Below, one piece after another: positions 39,501 through 39,533 of a DNA stretch of 39,533 bases (positions within the stretch are counted from its first letter, which is position 1; every line of letters starts with the position of its first letter). This DNA comes from Prolixibacteraceae bacterium. Lineage in GTDB: Bacteria > Bacteroidota > Bacteroidia > Bacteroidales > Prolixibacteraceae. The DNA is taken from positions 1 to 39,533 of the forward strand of contig JAUWAB010000036.1 of NCBI GenBank assembly GCA_030602265.1, read 5' to 3'. Both the position numbers and the translations under genes were made by a program. Under the pieces are notes generated by a model. The model worked only from the letters and a program-made list of their open reading frames with translations. It did no database searches and had not been told where the DNA came from.

Positions 39501-39533
39501 TTGGCCGACTGAACCTGATAAAGTTCACCCTGG
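36530..39533 (-). CDS. Large T9SS cargo protein: IgGFc-binding-like N-terminus, PKD repeats, gliding-motility C-terminal domain (partial)
   Basis: The minus-strand frame stays open to the right edge, so the true start is outside; the visible part is about 1000 residues. Near the visible start, DKPIAVYSGS, YEQVPPVQAWG and VMASDNGTRVWI match the IgGFc-binding N-terminal domain. The middle has repeated SprB/PKD-like units with DAGPYFDYFSWNTGD, FEWDFGDGSPVSN and LFHWDFGDGSSSSGHHPHHQF. The end, VYTPNAFRPDSHIPENRYF then YNRWGALVFESRDP and GNYIWKVEYTDIQGYTHTRQG, is the gliding-motility-associated C-terminal (CHU_C, type B sorting) domain. It is therefore a large surface or adhesin-like protein exported by the type IX system. 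It is convergent with the PorP/SprF-like gene, with no bases between the two stop codons. Confidence 0.9.
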   Translation of the reverse strand, partial: QGELYQVQSANARNLSGQGDLTGSHISADKPIAVYSGSYSTTIPSLPDMSGYDHLYEQVPPVQAWGREYYAVPLLTRRSDRYRVMASDNGTRVWIGNRPPITLQRGEFYEFLLESIEPSRIFASKPVMVAQYSQSNRTDNIFTGGNGDPFMIILSPVSQSKNDVTFVTYISNQIKTYYVNVVALTSETGNIELNGAMVGDRFRPFTGTKYSYAQIAIGPGTYRLRNLNPDRGFLAYVYGYGGYESYGYGVGFNLDLVLDLGQSIDFEGDTLALCYGESITLDAGPYFDYFSWNTGDTIQEITVKKEGLYWAKASTVDGCIQNDSIYILVSKPETDLGRDLQGCAPFQASLDAGEGFLRYEWNTGENTRQISAFRTGEYSVAAYNQYGCPARDTMKLTVFPVPDIRISGDELICGSKEQSLKALITGTEDEIWKDQPFQWKTSQPAILSFENPGILGTGVKVSDWGKFDVRYELVTADGCPTSANFSMGIFPVPASSFEFADDPDDKCKGYDREIRYVGNATSGANFHWDFGGSSRTDSIAWDKLRVSVGVFNSDPFISLVVEENGCWSDTTRKAIGANPDFTMNTLSGRGCDTATIHFSGQLKVPDALLFEWDFGDGSPVSNLQNPSHFYAGIGDYDVGLQITNELTGCKTGFRIKDMVRIFPVPVAEISLDQEICQERLAEAYYTHAIDSSFCYWDFDGARMIGGSNDTILLTLDKPISKVRLRVDEFGCFSEWTEKEIRRKPDLGFDLSLTEGCQPLVVDAVPRSGDDMVSFQWLTDSLIYPGTESRFLLADPGEFSITLAALSDQTGCRDTLTKHDIIWVHPKPLASFEVDFQVALLGQSDLKFTNNTQLADLFHWDFGDGSSSSGHHPHHQFMATGSYPVVLMAESVFGCRDTAYMTIEILPFDVYTPNAFRPDSHIPENRYFMPITIGVDPQAFHMLVYNRWGALVFESRDPEFKWDGRLRNSHEAPMGNYIWKVEYTDIQGYTHTRQGQVMLIR

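Overview
The window looks like a chromosomal segment of a free-living or gut-type Bacteroidota (Bacteroidales/Marinilabiliales-like). The reasons are a PorP/SprF-type protein, a cargo protein with a type IX secretion gliding-motility C-terminal domain, many SPII lipoprotein signals on carbohydrate enzymes, A-rich leaders without Shine-Dalgarno sequences, and promoters of the Bacteroidota form TTTG-N(about 20)-TAnnTTTG. No rRNA, tRNA, transposase, CRISPR array, SusC/SusD pair, sulfatase or dedicated regulator is visible.

Layout. (1) 1-1421: the decayed 3' part of a GHL6/GH42-like hydrolase gene with an in-frame amber codon and a foreign tail. (2) 1422-2119: gene-poor DNA holding a multi-hairpin palindromic repeat. 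(3) 2120-6617: a secreted YhcH/YiaL-type lipoprotein, a zinc sugar/polyol dehydrogenase, an aldo/keto reductase and a GH29 alpha-L-fucosidase, with degenerate octamer repeats between them. (4) 6684-31011: a long plus-strand run of exported glycan-degrading enzymes. In order these are a small membrane protein, a GH141-like beta-helix protein, GH92, GH78, a GH95-like enzyme, an unassigned TIM-barrel protein, a truncated GH20, a DUF4838 lipoprotein, GH3 with PA14, a second unassigned TIM-barrel protein, a truncated GH97 and a GH127. (5) 31033-32424 (minus): a zinc phospholipase C/P1-nuclease-fold protein. (6) 32701-35183: a Tat-type Gfo/Idh/MocA oxidoreductase and a Tat-type xylose-isomerase-like TIM barrel. 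(7) 35519-39533: a PorP/SprF-like protein, convergent stop-to-stop with a large PKD/IgGFc-like T9SS cargo protein that runs off the right edge.

How the genes may work together (inference). The enzyme set removes alpha-L-fucose, alpha-L-rhamnose, beta-L-arabinofuranose, alpha-mannose and beta-linked side chains. This suits a branched plant or algal heteropolysaccharide such as a pectin side chain, gum, arabinogalactan or mucilage. The aldo/keto reductase and zinc dehydrogenase could convert a released aldose to a ketose through an alditol. The Gfo/Idh plus TIM-barrel pair resembles oxidative glycoside-modifying pairs.

Most striking points. Two unassigned TIM-barrel proteins (17679-20156 and 25970-28771) share a distant core with matching acidic residues and look like one uncharacterised hydrolase superfamily. 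The GH95-like enzyme has changes at two positions I believe are catalytic. Three 3'-truncated CAZyme fragments (GH28/PL-like, GH20, GH97) each keep the signal-peptide end. One of these junctions carries a textbook promoter for the next gene. Family assignments come from reading motifs by eye; no database search was run.
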